Shown here: positions 30,881 to 41,999 of the stretch, in pieces
Numbering within the stretch: position 1 is the stretch's first letter
How the letters are laid out: every line of letters begins with the position of its first letter
Source: Oncomelania hupensis
Taxonomy: Eukaryota > Mollusca > Gastropoda > Littorinimorpha > Pomatiopsidae
Length of the DNA: 64,000 nt
Direction of reading: 5' to 3'
Assembly (NCBI GenBank): GCA_036898135.1
Contig: CM072522.1
Location: 3,117,421 to 3,181,420, forward strand
Notes under the pieces: model-generated
The model's database searches: none
Told to the model about the DNA's origin: nothing
The model's input: only the letters and a program-made list of their open reading frames with translations
Program-made: the position numbers and the translations under genes

Positions 30881-32398
30881 ATGATCGACGTAGGTCAATG
30901 GAGAGCCAATATTGGCTGTTTTCATCTGGCTTGTGTAGCGAGACATTTTTTGAACCGGTTTTGTGTTCAGTATGGCGACTGTTCTAGTGTCGGTGTCAGC
31001 GACGTGTGCATTACTTGGGTATGCCTTATTTTGCTTGTGAACATTTCGAACTGTTTAAAACATACTGCTGTGAATGCTGTGTTCATGCCATTCCCATCCC
31101 CGGGGACTGTGATTAAAAATACTTCAATTGTGGTTTTTGAAAGTGACGACCTTGGATACCTGCCATTGGCAACCTTGTCACAACTCGGACAATATGCACC
31201 ATCTTTGTGCATGGCAGTGTTTGCGTTCGCTATGCGGCGCCTGAGATTGAGCAATGACGTTGAGGAAAACCCCGGACCTGTTGGTAGTGGCAGTGGTAGG
31301 GGGAGTGGTGATGTTAGGGGTGATGAGTCAGTGACAGTGGCTGACAGCATCAAGCAGTTAGAACAATCATTGCAGAAGTTGGATGCTATCTTGACCACCA
31401 TGCAAACACAGGCTGACACTATGAGACGACAAGAAGATGCACTAAGTAGACAAGAAATTTTGCTGAAACGGCTTGGTGAAGAACAAAATGAGATGAAGAA
31501 AAGGATAACCGATCTATGTGATGAAGTGACTGATTCTAAACGTTGTATAGAGAAAAATGAACAATCCATTTCAAATCTGACATCCAAACAAGACGATATG
31601 TTTCAAGTTGTTGCTGATTTAGAAGCTGAAGTTGATCGACTAGAGAGTTTTTCTCGCCGTAATAACGTCAAATTTTATGGTATACCCGAGGATGTTGGTA
31701 CCAAAGAGGAAGACTGTGTGGAGGCAGTGGTGAACGTGTTACAGACTTACATCCCTGATAGAGAGTGGCAGTCAGACGTTATCGAACGTGCGCATCGCCT
31801 TGGCAAACCTAATCCCAAGAATCTCAACCCCCGACCTATCATTGCCAGATTCCAGCGCTGGGGCGATGCGATGCGTCTGATGAAAGACAAGGATGCCAGA
31901 TACGACATGCAGAACGACGGATTGAGGGCGACTCAAGATCTTACCATACGACAGAATCAGAAGCTGAAGCGACTTAGGGAGGAGGGGAAAGTCGCTTACT
32001 ACGTCAATGGCAGACTACGCATTGAAAAAACTTCTCCCACAAACTTCGATCGTCTTACGGATGACAGAAACGAAAGCAGGCCGGGTAACATCGGTCTGTT
32101 GACAAACAACGACACGGAGGGGAACTCCGAGCAACAGCAGAATCAGCCAACCAGCGAAGCAGAAATATCGAGTGACGTCACCGACTTGCCCGGTCCCCGT
32201 GATGTCAGGCCTGGGAACGATGTGCAGAGTGCAGAGCAGTGTGACAACAGTGAGGGGCGTTGGCTGAGGTCATCCAATCGTAGACAAGCACAGGTGTCGA
32301 GAAAGTTATCAGCACGTGGAGGGAGACAGCAGAGAGGGGCCTACTCGTCCCACTTTCAGAATGGTCGTGGAACACCAAAATATGGCAAACATACCTAG
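30881..32398 (+). CDS. LINE A ORF1: leader, 2A, coiled coil, RNA-binding domain
   Basis: 505 codons from ATG at 30881. Residues 1-125 form a leader with a hydrophobic segment (VCITWVCLILLVNIS, about 46-60) and a second one (LCMAVFAFAM) just before the 2A sequence. Residues 126-133 are DVEENPGP, the full consensus for ribosome skipping, which would release a 132-residue leader from a 373-residue protein beginning with Pro. Then a long coiled coil (about 145-255), an L1 ORF1-like RRM (LESFSRRNNVKFYGIPED, ERAHRLG, RPIIARFQRW) and CTD (LTIRQNQKLKRLREEG), and a basic, Gln/Arg-rich tail. Role by homology: trimeric RNA-binding protein of the LINE RNP. Frame is intact. Confidence 0.85.
   Translation: MIDVGQWRANIGCFHLACVARHFLNRFCVQYGDCSSVGVSDVCITWVCLILLVNISNCLKHTAVNAVFMPFPSPGTVIKNTSIVVFESDDLGYLPLATLSQLGQYAPSLCMAVFAFAMRRLRLSNDVEENPGPVGSGSGRGSGDVRGDESVTVADSIKQLEQSLQKLDAILTTMQTQADTMRRQEDALSRQEILLKRLGEEQNEMKKRITDLCDEVTDSKRCIEKNEQSISNLTSKQDDMFQVVADLEAEVDRLESFSRRNNVKFYGIPEDVGTKEEDCVEAVVNVLQTYIPDREWQSDVIERAHRLGKPNPKNLNPRPIIARFQRWGDAMRLMKDKDARYDMQNDGLRATQDLTIRQNQKLKRLREEGKVAYYVNGRLRIEKTSPTNFDRLTDDRNESRPGNIGLLTNNDTEGNSEQQQNQPTSEAEISSDVTDLPGPRDVRPGNDVQSAEQCDNSEGRWLRSSNRRQAQVSRKLSARGGRQQRGAYSSHFQNGRGTPKYGKHT
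31256..31279 (+). other. 2A-like ribosome-skipping site
   Basis: Codons GAC to CCT encode DVEENPGP, matching D-V/I-E-x-N-P-G-P with no deviation; the break falls between Gly132 and Pro133. 2A sequences at the N-terminus of ORF1 have been described in non-LTR elements of several invertebrates. Activity here is inferred from the motif. Confidence 0.85.
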
Positions 32399-32493
32399 GA
32401 ATCAGGTCGAGGCCTATACGATGATCACACAGATAAAGACGACACACAAGCTCATATCACAAATACACATGACCTAAATAAAGCAACAAGTGA

Positions 32494-33453
32494 CAATAAG
32501 AAAACCTCTTTTTCATTTCTTTGTTGGAATATAAATGGGTTGATCTCCAAGCTAACTGACCCAGACTTTGTGGATTACATTCTTTCTTTTGATGTTTGTC
32601 TTTTGTCTGAAACATTTACAACGCCAAATTTTGATTTTAGTGTTTACTTTAAAGACTTCATTGTGCTCCATTCACCGGTTTTGATATGATGATGATGGTC
32701 ATTGTTGTCAGGGTGGCGACGTGGTGATCGTCCTTAACGCTCATGCAATAGGACGTTAAGCATCGTTTTTCGTTCGTTCGTTCGCCGGGTGTAAAGCTGT
32801 CTAAAATGGGGCATGTTTCAGGTGGAACTGTTATGATAATAAAGAAGAGTTTATCAAATTATGTTGAAATCATTGAAACTAAATGTGAAAATATTCTGTG
32901 TACAAAGATAAGTAAAGAATTGTTTGGTTGTGATAAAGATGTGGTGTTTATTGGTTTGTATAATCACCCAGTGGGCAGTGCGTTTTATGACAGGAAAGAC
33001 TATGATTGTACACTGGAGCTTTTGGAACAGTTTATTTTGTCTTTGATGGAAGCTGGGCATGATGTTTACTATTTAATTGGTGGTGATCTGAACGCACGGA
33101 TTGGTGAATGGTGTTTGGATGTAGGAGTGAATGATGATGATGACACTGATGAAGATGATGAAAGTAACTATGAAAGAAAAACGCTTGATTCTGTGACGAA
33201 TAATTTTGGCAAACTTTTGATACAGTTTTGTTCTATGTTTAAGCTATTGCCACTGAATGGTTTGATGAATGGTTCGATGAAACAAAGTTTTGATGACAAA
33301 TTTACTTTTCTTTCCGAAAGAGGAAACAGTACTATTGATTTCTTTTTGTCGTCTGTACAGTTTGTTGAATATGTAAAAATGTTGTCAGTTGTTGACAGAA
33401 TCGAATCTCAACATATGCCTGTTCGGCTTGATGTTTTGCTGTCCAGAAAATAG
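32494..33453 (+). pseudogene. LINE A ORF2, endonuclease
   Basis: APE-type endonuclease in two parts around a 106-bp insert. Before it: FLCWNINGLISKLTD (Asn motif) and FDVCLLSETF (Glu motif). After it, from about 32785: GTVMIIKKSLSNYVEI, GGDLNARIGEW (Asp/Asn motif), GNSTIDFFLSS and ESQHMPV, the position of the SDHxP motif with Asp replaced by Gln. An acidic Asp/Glu run lies at about 33133-33165. A one-base loss in an A-run near 33450 makes a stop; the frame resumes at VSDVNTENKT. Confidence 0.8.
32679..32784 (+). mobile_element. SINE tail with (TTCG)n, in LINE A endonuclease
   Basis: 106 bp flanked by CCGG (32675-32678 and 32785-32788); removal rejoins HSP to GVKL in frame. It contains a stem-loop GTCCT...AGGAC followed by GTTAAGCA, then a TTCG repeat. 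The layout, stem-loop then GTTAA then a simple-repeat tail, matches the other stem-loop modules in this window with a different sequence. Confidence 0.75.
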
Positions 33454-33467
33454 TATCTGATGTAAAT

Positions 33468-36341
33468 ACAGAGAACAAGACAAGTACAAGTAAAATTGAG
33501 TGGGATGCATCAAAAGTCCAAAACTTTTTGAGTTTTTTAACATCGGATGTAGGTCAGTCTGCTATTGATGATGCTACTGAGTCTATTGATGACAATACCG
33601 AAACTGCTTTAGATATTTTTATAAGCACCCTGTTGACAGCGGGTCAGTGTATGCGACGCACTGTATACTTTGGTGGACGCTCGCGGTGTACAAATCGCTG
33701 GTTTGATGCCGAGTGTCGTCAAACAAAGCGTGGTGTTAGCCGTTTGCTTAGCCGGTATTCCCGCACTAAAAAACTAAGTGATAAATTGTTTTACTTACAG
33801 AAGATGTCTGAATATAAAATCATGATACATGAAAAAAAGAAAGCATATAAAAAATTGATGCAAAATTCGTTATTAGAAAATAGAAATAATTCTGCTAAAT
33901 TTTGGTCTACTATAAAAAGGTCTCGTCCAAGGGAGAGAATTCGTGCAGAAATAAGCATTGGTGTTTGGAAAGAACATTTTGAAAAAGTGTTGGAGCAGCA
34001 TTCGGCATCAATGAATGATCATGAAGAAGACCAAATAAATGAACAAAACGAAGACGATGTTTATGTTCATGAATTGGATGAAGATATCTCCCTATTGGAA
34101 GTAAAACAAGCTATTCGTAAATTAAAATGTGGTAAAGCACCAGGTAGTGATGAAATACCAGCAGAATTTTTGAAAGCAGCTGAAGATCTGAAAATCCTTA
34201 TCGGGAAGAGAGGGGACTATAAACTGAAACACATACTTTTCAAGAACTAGTCCCCTATACGCTGATGTGTTGGGGACTATAATCTACCTATCCAATCCAA
34301 TCCAAGAATAGACGAGTCTCCTCTCTGAAAATCCTTATCGGGAAGAGAGGGGACTATAAACTGATTTAAAAAAACAATGTTTCAAGAGTCTCCTCTCTGA
34401 AAATCCTTATTGGGAAGAGAAGGGACTATAAACTGATACATACATACATACATACGTGTTTCACCCGTCCCCTATACGCTTATGTGTCCGGGGACGTTAA
34501 TCTATAAAACTAAACTAAACTAAACTAAAATTGTATAATTGTATCTTTCGTACAGGTATTTTTCCACAGCAATGGAGTCAGTCTATTATTGTCCCATTGT
34601 TAAAAAATGGTGATGTACGGAACCCTGAAAATTACAGAGGAATTTCCCTCTTGAGTACCGTAAGCAAAGTTTTTACATCAATTTTAAACAAAAGAGTGTA
34701 CAAGTGGGCTGAAAAAGAACATAAGATCTGTGAAGAGCAAGCGGGATTCCGTAAAAACTATGCAACTGTTGATAATATTTTCACACTTTTTTCTATTATC
34801 AAGAAATGCCTCTTTGGGCAGCGGAGATGTAAACTATATGTTGCTTTCATTGATTATTTAAAAGCTTTTGACTCTGTGGATAGAGACAGTTTGTGGGCCG
34901 TATTACAAAAGATCAAAACTTCTTCAAAAATGCTACGTATGCTGCAAGGGATGTACAGTTCTGTTCAGTCTTGTGTCAGATGGGGTACTGAAATGTCAGA
35001 TTTTTTTGATTGTTCTGCCGGGGTTAAACAGGGTTGTTTGTTATCTCCCCTGATCTTTTCCTTGCTAATTGATGTGGCTGACAAGGTTAGGCAGGGGGGG
35101 AAGCATGGTTTTCAGTTTCTACCTGGCTTGCAAGAAATCTTTCTGTTATTATTTGCTGACGACATTTGCTTGATCTCTACCACACCCGCTGGCTTACAAA
35201 ATCAATTAGTTACCTTAGAAAAAGCTTCAACATCTCTTGGACTTTCTGTAAATTTAAAGAAAACAAAAGTAATGGTATTCAGGAAAGGTGGACATTTGGC
35301 TAAAGCAGAAAAATGGTACTATCAAGGAAAAGAAATTGAAGTTGTAAACAGCTACAAGTATTTAGGCTTTACTCTTACAACAAAGATGTCTTTTGCTATT
35401 GCGCTCCAAGAGTTTGCAGGCAGAGCCAAAGGTAAGGTGGTGGAGATCATGAAAACAATGTGGAGTTTGGGAAGCATGGATATAAATATTTTCTTTAAGC
35501 TGTTCGATGCCCAGGTTAAACATATGCTTCTGTATGCAGCAGAAATATGGGGCATTACACGATTTCATGCTATTGAATCTACACATTTGTTTGCTTGTAA
35601 GCGTATTTTGAGTGTGTCTCCCAGGACCCCAAATGTCATGGTTTATGGAGAACTTGGTCGTTATCCACTGTTTATTGACAGTGCTCTAAGTGCAGTCAGA
35701 TACTGGTTCAAATTGCAAACATGCTTCTTGTTAGACTACCAAAGCAAGCATATGAAATGGACAAAAACAGATTTTTGAGACTACCTGTAGGTCAGACTGA
35801 TGTACATAACTGGGCTTACAATATAAAACACTGTTTTGACATGTTTGGTTTTTCTCATGTTTGGTTGAACGGGGGAGTAGGAAATAAGAAAGCTTTTTTA
35901 CGTGTTTTCAGACAACGTATGATAGACTGCTACAAACAGGAATGGTTTAGTAAATTAATGGGTAGCGAAAGGTTCTCAGTGTATGGTTCCTTTAAATCAC
36001 TCTTGCAGTGTGAGAAGTACTTAACAGATATTACTATAAATACGTTTAGAAATATCTTTGTAAAGTTACGTCTAGGCATTATAGACTTGAATGGAAATAA
36101 AAGATACAGTGTTGTTCCAAAGGCATGCCCTTTCTGTACGGCTGTTGAAAATGAAATGCATTTTTTGTGGTATTGTCCAGCGTATAAGGATATTCGTGAA
36201 AAGTACATTTTGAGGCACTTCAATGTTGATGTACCACCATTGGTATTTTGTTTATTACAAAGTGATAGTATTATTATTACCAGAGCAGTAGCGATGTTTA
36301 CGTACTATGCGTTGAAAAAACGGGAAGAATTGTTGATTTAA
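33468..36341 (+). pseudogene. LINE A ORF2, linker, RT and C-terminal domain
   Basis: Linker 33493-34186 (RWFDAECRQTKRGVSRLLSR, EHFEKVLEQHS, IRKLKCGKAPGSDEIPAEFL), then the stem-loop array, then RT from 34531: NYRGISLLSTVSKVF, EEQAGFRKNYATVDN, VAFIDYLKAFDSVD (motif A), GVKQGCLLSPLIFS (B) and LLLFADDICLIS (catalytic C). Thumb and C-terminus follow (VNSYKYLGFTLTTKM, VYGELGRYPLFIDS); a frameshift near 35730 moves the reading into 35721-36341, which ends with CPFCTAVENEMHFLWYCPAY, the CCHC motif of many LINE ORF2 proteins. Dead as a single protein, but all domains are preserved. Confidence 0.85.
34187..34530 (+). repeat. Array of five SINE-tail stem-loop modules
   Basis: Five consecutive units interrupt the LINE RT: about 34187-34249, 34250-34315, 34316-34387, 34388-34466 and 34467-34530. 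Type 1 (units 1, 3, 4): GTCTCCTCTCT, loop, AGAGAGGGGAC, TATAAACTGA. Type 2 (units 2, 5): GTCCCCTATACGC, loop, GGGGAC, then TATAATCTA or GTTAATCTA. Each ends with its own simple tail: (TCCAA)n, T-rich, (CATA)n, (ACTAA)n. Unit 1 is short at its 5' end with microhomology (TCTGAAAATCC) to the LINE. No tRNA-like head is present. Confidence 0.85.
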
Positions 36342-36558
36342 AAGTAACCTAAAATATGTTTACTTTTTTTTGGAGACACATTTTGTTAAATGACGCGTGC
36401 TTGTCATATTTATATTTGTAACGTTTGAAGTTTTTAGTGATTTTTGTCTTTTCTTTCCTTTTCTCCATGTCTGTTGTGTTACCCCCATGCGTATAGGCTG
36501 GTGGCCTCGCATTAAAGTTTCCTGAGTTCCTGAGTTCCTGAGTTCTCTCTCTGATATT

Positions 36559-37154
36559 CCCATTCTCTCCTTTTCCCTCTGTCCCACACACACAAACATT
36601 TGCACGCACGCACATTAACAATAAACAAACACACCAACAGACGTGCGCGCGCTCTCGGACATAAGGTTTCTTGTTTTTATCAAAATATTGACCATGTTTT
36701 GTTTGCGTTTATAAAAACAAGTGACAAATAAGATAAATATAAACGTCACACATGACACGAAGAAAATGACGGAAGTCAGTTAAAGTACTGTCGATTAATA
36801 GAACCAGGGTAGAACAGGAAGAAAGGGTCTTGCTGATGGAAGAGGTCGTCGCCCTGGAAGTGACCACTGGTTGGACATAGGCCTACCATAGTACCGGAGG
36901 ATAGGGTGGTCTGTTGATGTTGACCTGGGTTGCTTGTCTTCTCCTCGGCTTCTCCCAGAACAGAGCGTGTAAATGTCTTCTCAAAGTACCCGCTAATAAA
37001 CTAGCCCCCCTCGCTGTGGGATGGATGTCATCTGCGCTGATGATTTTGTAGTTGGTTGGAGAGTTGATGTTGTATTGTACAAAACTGATGGCGCATTCTC
37101 CGATGAACTCAGACTAGGAGCTGGCATTGTACATCTCCCGTCTCGCTTGCTTCA
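36559..37154. other. No gene recognised
   Basis: A CT-rich and CA-rich start (36559-36650), then unremarkable sequence up to the RTE copy. No convincing frame or repeat. Confidence 0.4.
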
Positions 37155-38160
37155 ACCCTAACATTATTGAAGTCACCAAAGGCCTGTATGACAAGGCTAC
37201 CAGTGCAGTCCTTCACAACAGCACCGTCGGGAACTGGTTCAGAACAACAATCGGCGGACGTCAAGGATGCCTGCTCTTTCCAACATTCTTTAACATCTTT
37301 CTGGAGCGCATCATGTCAGATGCCCTTGCAGATTACGAAGGCACAGTCAGCATAGGTAGTAGAGCAATCTCCAACCTCCGTTTTGCGGATGAGATTAATG
37401 GATTGGCAGGAGAGGAACAAGAACTTGAACAGCTGGTACAGAGGCTTGACACCACCTCCAGAGCCTATGGAATGGAAATAAGTGCAGAGAAGACCAAAAT
37501 GATTACCAACAACAGCAATGGCATCAACACGAACATCAACGTCCAAGGCCAAGCTTCAAATATTTAGGAGCAATTGTATCGGACAATGAGTCGCGACAGG
37601 AAGTCCTCTCCAGGATAGCGCAAACAACTGCGGCCCTGACAAGGTTGAAGCCCATTTGAAGACGGGACCATCAGTCTACACTCCAAGGTAAAATTGCTGC
37701 GCTCCCTTATCATCTCCATCTTCCTATACGCTTGCGAAACATGAACCCTCACAGCAGATCTACAACGAAGAATACAAAGCATGGAAATGAGGTGCTACAG
37801 AAGACTTCTGGGCATTTCCTATACCCAGCACATCACCAACGACGAAGTCCGACAGACCATCACACAAGCCATAGGACAACACGATGACATGCTCACAGTG
37901 GTGAAGAAACGGAAACTCCGATTGTATGGCCACGTCACCAGAGCATCAGGCCTTGCAAAGACCATCCTGCAAGGCACGGCACAAGGCGGCAGAGGAAGAG
38001 GGAGACAGAAAAAGAGGTGGGATGACATCATTCGAGAATGGACTGGCTTGATACTGAGCAAAGCCATGAGGGTTGCTGAGGACAGAGAAAGTTGGAGTAC
38101 GCTGGTTAAACGATCATCTGTGGTGCCCCAACGACTTTTGAGTTACGGGATAGGATAGGA
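37155..38160 (+). pseudogene. RTE-like LINE copy, 5' truncated and decayed
   Basis: Starts at AACATTATTGAAGTC in RT and runs to the GGATA tail at 38150. 37127-37567 encodes GWFRTTIGGRQGCL-like motif B (one change, V to G) and NLRFADEINGLAGE, where the catalytic pair FADD has become FADE. A deletion near 37556 and a lost base near 37660 shift the frame. 37781-38158 encodes the C-terminal region (MRCYRRLLGISYTQHITNDE). More diverged from the 26470 copy than 10858 is, so older. No TSD found. Confidence 0.88.
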
Positions 38161-38511
38161 TAGATAAGGATAGGTCGTGCCCAAGCTAACAGTGCGTCTG
38201 CTATAAGCAGTACGTATTGAGCTCTATCGGCATACAATTTATAAATTACTATAGGCACACACACACAACTAAACACAGCGTAGAGTATACACACTAGGGA
38301 GAGTTTGCAAACCCTACTTAGGAAGGAATACTTCGCCTATTTGTGACGTCACTCGCAGCGAAGTCACTTCCCACGAAGCGGGCCGCGTGTCAGGTTTGCG
38401 CGACGATACGTGGTGGCATCAAGTTCGCTGAAATAGCCTCCCTTGACGCAATGCGTGTTTTCTCCCTTGTGTGCTTCCTGTCAAAATTTGTGTGATTTCC
38501 AGCGAAAAGAG

Positions 38512-39462
38512 ATGGAGGAAAAGGTACGTTTTCTAAGATAATTTTGAGTGATAAGTGGCACACTAACATTATTTATATTAAAGTGTAAGTGTTCCTAGAT
38601 AACGTAGCTCATTTCCTTATAGATCTTCAGTTACATCATTTTGGATGCTTAAATCTGGATCTGATCTGGATCTACATGTGTCTACTTTTGGTTTCGGTTT
38701 TACCTTCCCCCACCTTGCCTCCCCCTCTCTTAAAACCAAGCCTGCTTTTCATTTCTGCTGATCGACAGGCTTTAGCAAGTATGAAGGGAGACTTGCATGT
38801 GTCATTCAGGTTAAATGTCCGACATAGAGCTTCAAATTCATCTTTCGGTGGCGATCTTTAAAGTTTGTCAGCCTGTCAGGCTCAGTCAGGACTGCTCTGA
38901 TGGTGTTTGTGATTTTGTTTGCATGCATTGGTTTGAATACTGTTTTTTCCCATTTGCCTCTAGACTGACAAGAAGAACAAGAGACTGCAGTGGAGTGAAG
39001 ATATGGACCATGAGATCATGGGCCAGATCGTCCTCTACAACCCCTGGGCACCAGACCACAGCTGGCCCAGATTTCACCAGCAGATGGCAGACCATCCCAG
39101 TCTTTGGCGAGCCACGGTCCCAGACTGGAAGTCGTTTTACGACCGGACGAAAACTCTGATCAATAAGAGAAAGGGACAGGTGGCCCGGTTGAGACAACAG
39201 TGAGTTGGTTTAGTTTGTTTTCATGGCTACATTAATATGGGAAAAACTGATAAATAATGAAAAGTTCAGATACATGTGTGAATATATTGTACAATGTACT
39301 GCATTAGTCAAGGTAGCATGACTGTTCTCCATTTACAAAGAATTCAAAATAAAATCGAAATAAATGGATTATGTATACCCTTTAAGTACATATATGTGTG
39401 TAATGGTTTGGAAAAAAAATCCCAATTCAAATATCATTTTGAGGCCTGAATTATGATTTGTA

Positions 39463-39494
<32 letters not shown>

Positions 39495-40589
39495 GTTTTT
39501 AAATGATGTTCTTGTTTGGTTGTGTGTGTGTGTGTGTGTTTTTTGGGGGGTTGTTGTGTTTACAGTGTCTATTGTCAGTAAGCATATTCAGATATGTCCG
39601 TAATTCTGAGGGCATAATTACAATAATTTTGTTTACAGGTCGGGTGTCGAAGATGAGGAGAGTTCAGACTTTCAAAAAGCCGTGGACAATGCCATTGAAA
39701 TGGCAGAAGGTATGCACGAGCCTCCGGCCAAGAAGAAGAAGGTGGAAAAGGCTGAGATTGACATCCGAGAGGCAGCCATGTCAAGAGATAATCAAGGTAT
39801 GAGAACATTTTATGGAATAGGTAACGATGCTGAAATTTCAGATCATGACTTGGAACCATTGTGTAGATTGGGGAAAATACTGTACAGTTTCTGTCTTGTC
39901 CATTCTTCTGGTCTCAAATGTTGCTAAGGTGAACTGATCTCAACAATTTGGCTGTCAGTGTTATTGCGATTCTCATCATTGTCATCATCATTAGTAACAC
40001 TGCTATCAGGAATAAAATGTTCTTAGTCAAGATTGTTTTTAGCAACAAACTGTTTTAACGCCATTTTATGGGAAATACTGGTATATCTTACTGATTTATT
40101 TTTATTTTATTTTTGTGTGTGTCCTTGGCAGGGACTGTAAAATTCAACTCAGCCAGGAGGCGGAGTCGTGGTGATTCTATCAATGAGGTGCTGCAAGCCA
40201 TCTCTGAAAGGCAGAGACAGAGAGAGGAGGCAAGGGATAGAGCGAAAGAAGAGGATTGGCTTCAGATGCAAAGAGAGAAAAAAGAGGAACGGCGTGAAAG
40301 AGAAGAGGAACTGCGCGAAAGACAGAAAGAGAGAGAAGATGAGAGGATGGCTAGGGAGAAAGAAAAGCAGGAAGAAAGGTGGGCAAGGGAGGAAGAAAGG
40401 AGGGAAGAGAAGGAATTAAGGGCAAGAGAGTTAGACTTGAAAGAGAGGGAAATGCGGTTAAAGGAGAGAGAGATGGCGATACGAGAGAACCAAGAGAAAG
40501 CAACCTGTAACACCATGCAACTAATGCTGCAGGCTTTGACCAGCTTTGTAAAAACGCAAGGGGGCAAAGATTCGGAATCAAGTAACTAA
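38512..40589 (+). CDS. Four-exon Myb/SANT-like coiled-coil protein
   Basis: Exons 38512-38523, 38964-39199, 39639-39796, 40132-40589; all introns are GT-AG (donors GTACGT, GTGAGT, GTATGA; acceptors CTCTAG, TTACAG, TGGCAG) with phases 0, 2 and 1, giving 287 residues without a stop. Exon 1 encodes only MEEK. Exon 2 holds a tryptophan-rich Myb/SANT or MADF-like DNA-binding domain (KRLQWSEDMDHEIMGQIV, WPRFHQQMADHPSLW, DWKSFYDRTKTLI). Exon 3 is acidic, then basic (AKKKKVEKAE), a likely nuclear localisation signal. Exon 4 is a long charged coiled coil, Arg/Glu/Lys-rich, ending with a hydrophobic segment (NTMQLMLQALTSFV). Probably a nuclear DNA-binding partner protein. The splice model is inferred by eye. 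The gene lies inside a TIR unit. Confidence 0.7.
39465..39493. repeat. (GT)n microsatellite in intron 2
   Basis: A TG run; a second shorter run lies at 39522-39540. Confidence 0.9.
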
Positions 40590-41462
40590 CGGTACTTCCT
40601 TTCCAGTCCCTTTGCAGTATGTGCCAAAAATTGAAATTGTGCAAGAATTCATTAACTTGTGTTCTGATTAATAGCATTCAGAGGATAGCCACTGCACTTG
40701 TTGAGTTTGCTTTCCCAAATCAGGTTTTGTTGTCTGCTCAAGAACTGTATGTACCAAAGTTTAATTTTACTGACCTTTTGAAAATGTACACGTTTATTTG
40801 TTATTGATATCCCATAACCATTGTGCTCAAAGTATGGGTAAGCTTACAACAGCGTAGTCATTCTTCCTGTTGAATCATATGATATATACTTGTATTGGTA
40901 TTGTACAAGATGCTTATGACTCATGAGTTCACTGTCTTTAGCAATTGTTGTAAACTGATGTTTTTTAATGGTTGCACTTCCAAGTTAAATTGAAGACTTT
41001 CTAGTTTCTTTGTGCATATAAATCTCAGTTTTGAGTTTTTCTGTTTTAAGTGCTTTTCCAGTTTCCAAATCAAGACAGTTCTTTCATGCGAGTTTCATGT
41101 TCATATAAAGGATGATTTCAACAGCATCTGACAATGAGAGATGTGTTTATGTGTTCATTTATGCTCTTTAGGGGGGAAATTGTGTGAGTTACCAATCGTA
41201 GCAGTGATACATGGCTGTAATTTGTGCCATGAACATTTTCCGACATATGGTGATCTTTAGAAGTCGAGTGCCCCCCTCCCAACCTCCATCCCCCTTCTCC
41301 TCAAGTTGGCACAGCCAGGTCGACAAAACAATCATCATGTTGAGATGACATTTGCAAAAGAACAGGACATTATTACTGCAGATTTATCTGACATCAATAG
41401 GCGCAAGCATCTCAAACAAAAAAATAAGGCATCTATTTCTGTGAAAATGGGTCACAAAAATG

Positions 41463-41725
41463 TGCGCCTCGAGCTGTCTGATTAATCTGATCTAATCACA
41501 CTATCGCACAAATACTACGGCACAAATACTAAATCTAATCACACTACACACTATAAAAACTAAATCGAATCACTAAATACTACACACTAAATACTAAATC
41601 TAATCACTAAATAGTAAATCTAATCATACTACACTGATCACACTACCGTGACTACGGCACAAATACTACGGCACGCCTCGAGCTGTTTGACTAATCTGAT
41701 CTAATCATACTATGGCACAAATACC
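41463..41725 (+). repeat. Direct repeat of about 60 bp with degenerate repeats between
   Basis: GCCTCGAGCTGT.TGA.TAATCTGA appears at about 41466 and 41669. Between them is a degenerate AAATCTAATCACTAAATACT repeat. No coding sequence; it lies in the right half of the TIR unit. Confidence 0.75.
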
Positions 41726-41999
41726 CAAAAGTAGGACATGGCATCATTCAAAATGCATGTATTCAGTCTTGTAATTTTATAAAATAGCCAAGGCATGACC
41801 ATTTCTTTGCAATTTTCTTCATTAAACGCGTGAAATAGCGAACGTAAATAACATTCGTACAACTTGCCTTTCAGGCGAAGAATTCGTAAGGCGCGTTCGT
41901 AGTTAGGCGGCGCGCGCTCCTGAAAGTACGTCACACAACTAAAAATAGGCAGGGAAATCCTTTCCTTACGAAGAAGTATGCGCCTGCAAACTCTCCCTA

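Larger units (their letters stand above)
30720..36543 (+). mobile_element. LINE element A (2A-type), full length, 15-bp TSD
   Basis: Flanked by TCTCTCTCTGATATT at 30705-30719 and 36544-36558. Starts with GGGGGTCAAGG, ends with ATTAAAGTTTCC and three TGAGTTCC-type repeats. Carries ORF1 with a 2A motif (30881-32398) and an ORF2 with endonuclease, RT and a C-terminal CCHC motif (32494-36341). ORF2 is broken by two small frameshifts (near 33450 and 35730), a 106-bp SINE tail (32679-32784) and a 340-bp stem-loop array (34187-34530). Without the inserts it is about 5.4 kb. Clade uncertain: L1-like ORF1 with CR1/I-like ORF2. Confidence 0.9.
38295..41999. mobile_element. TIR-bounded 3.7-kb unit with a spliced gene
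   Basis: The left end TAGGGAGAGTTTGCA and the right end TGCAAACTCTCCCTA are perfect inverted repeats; further in, TACTTC, CCTATTT and TGTGACGT are also shared in inverted order. TA at both edges could be a 2-bp TSD or part of the repeat. Inside lies a four-exon Myb/SANT-like gene (38512-40589), but no transposase. PIF/Harbinger and ISL2EU transposons carry a separate Myb/SANT-like protein, so a derivative of such an element is one reading; a host gene captured between TIRs is another. Confidence 0.55.

Noticed and set aside
34187..34530. CRISPR-like array
   Set aside because: Units are of two types with different lengths and tails, no equal spacers, no cas genes, and the genome is eukaryotic.
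40113..40589. Exon 4 of the SANT gene as a stand-alone single-exon gene
   Set aside because: The frame extends upstream only through an acceptor site; the spliced model joins four exons with consistent phases.
41710..41934. 74-codon minus frame near the right end of the TIR unit
   Set aside because: Looks partly protein-like, but overlaps the inverted end and has no recognised domain; too weak to annotate.
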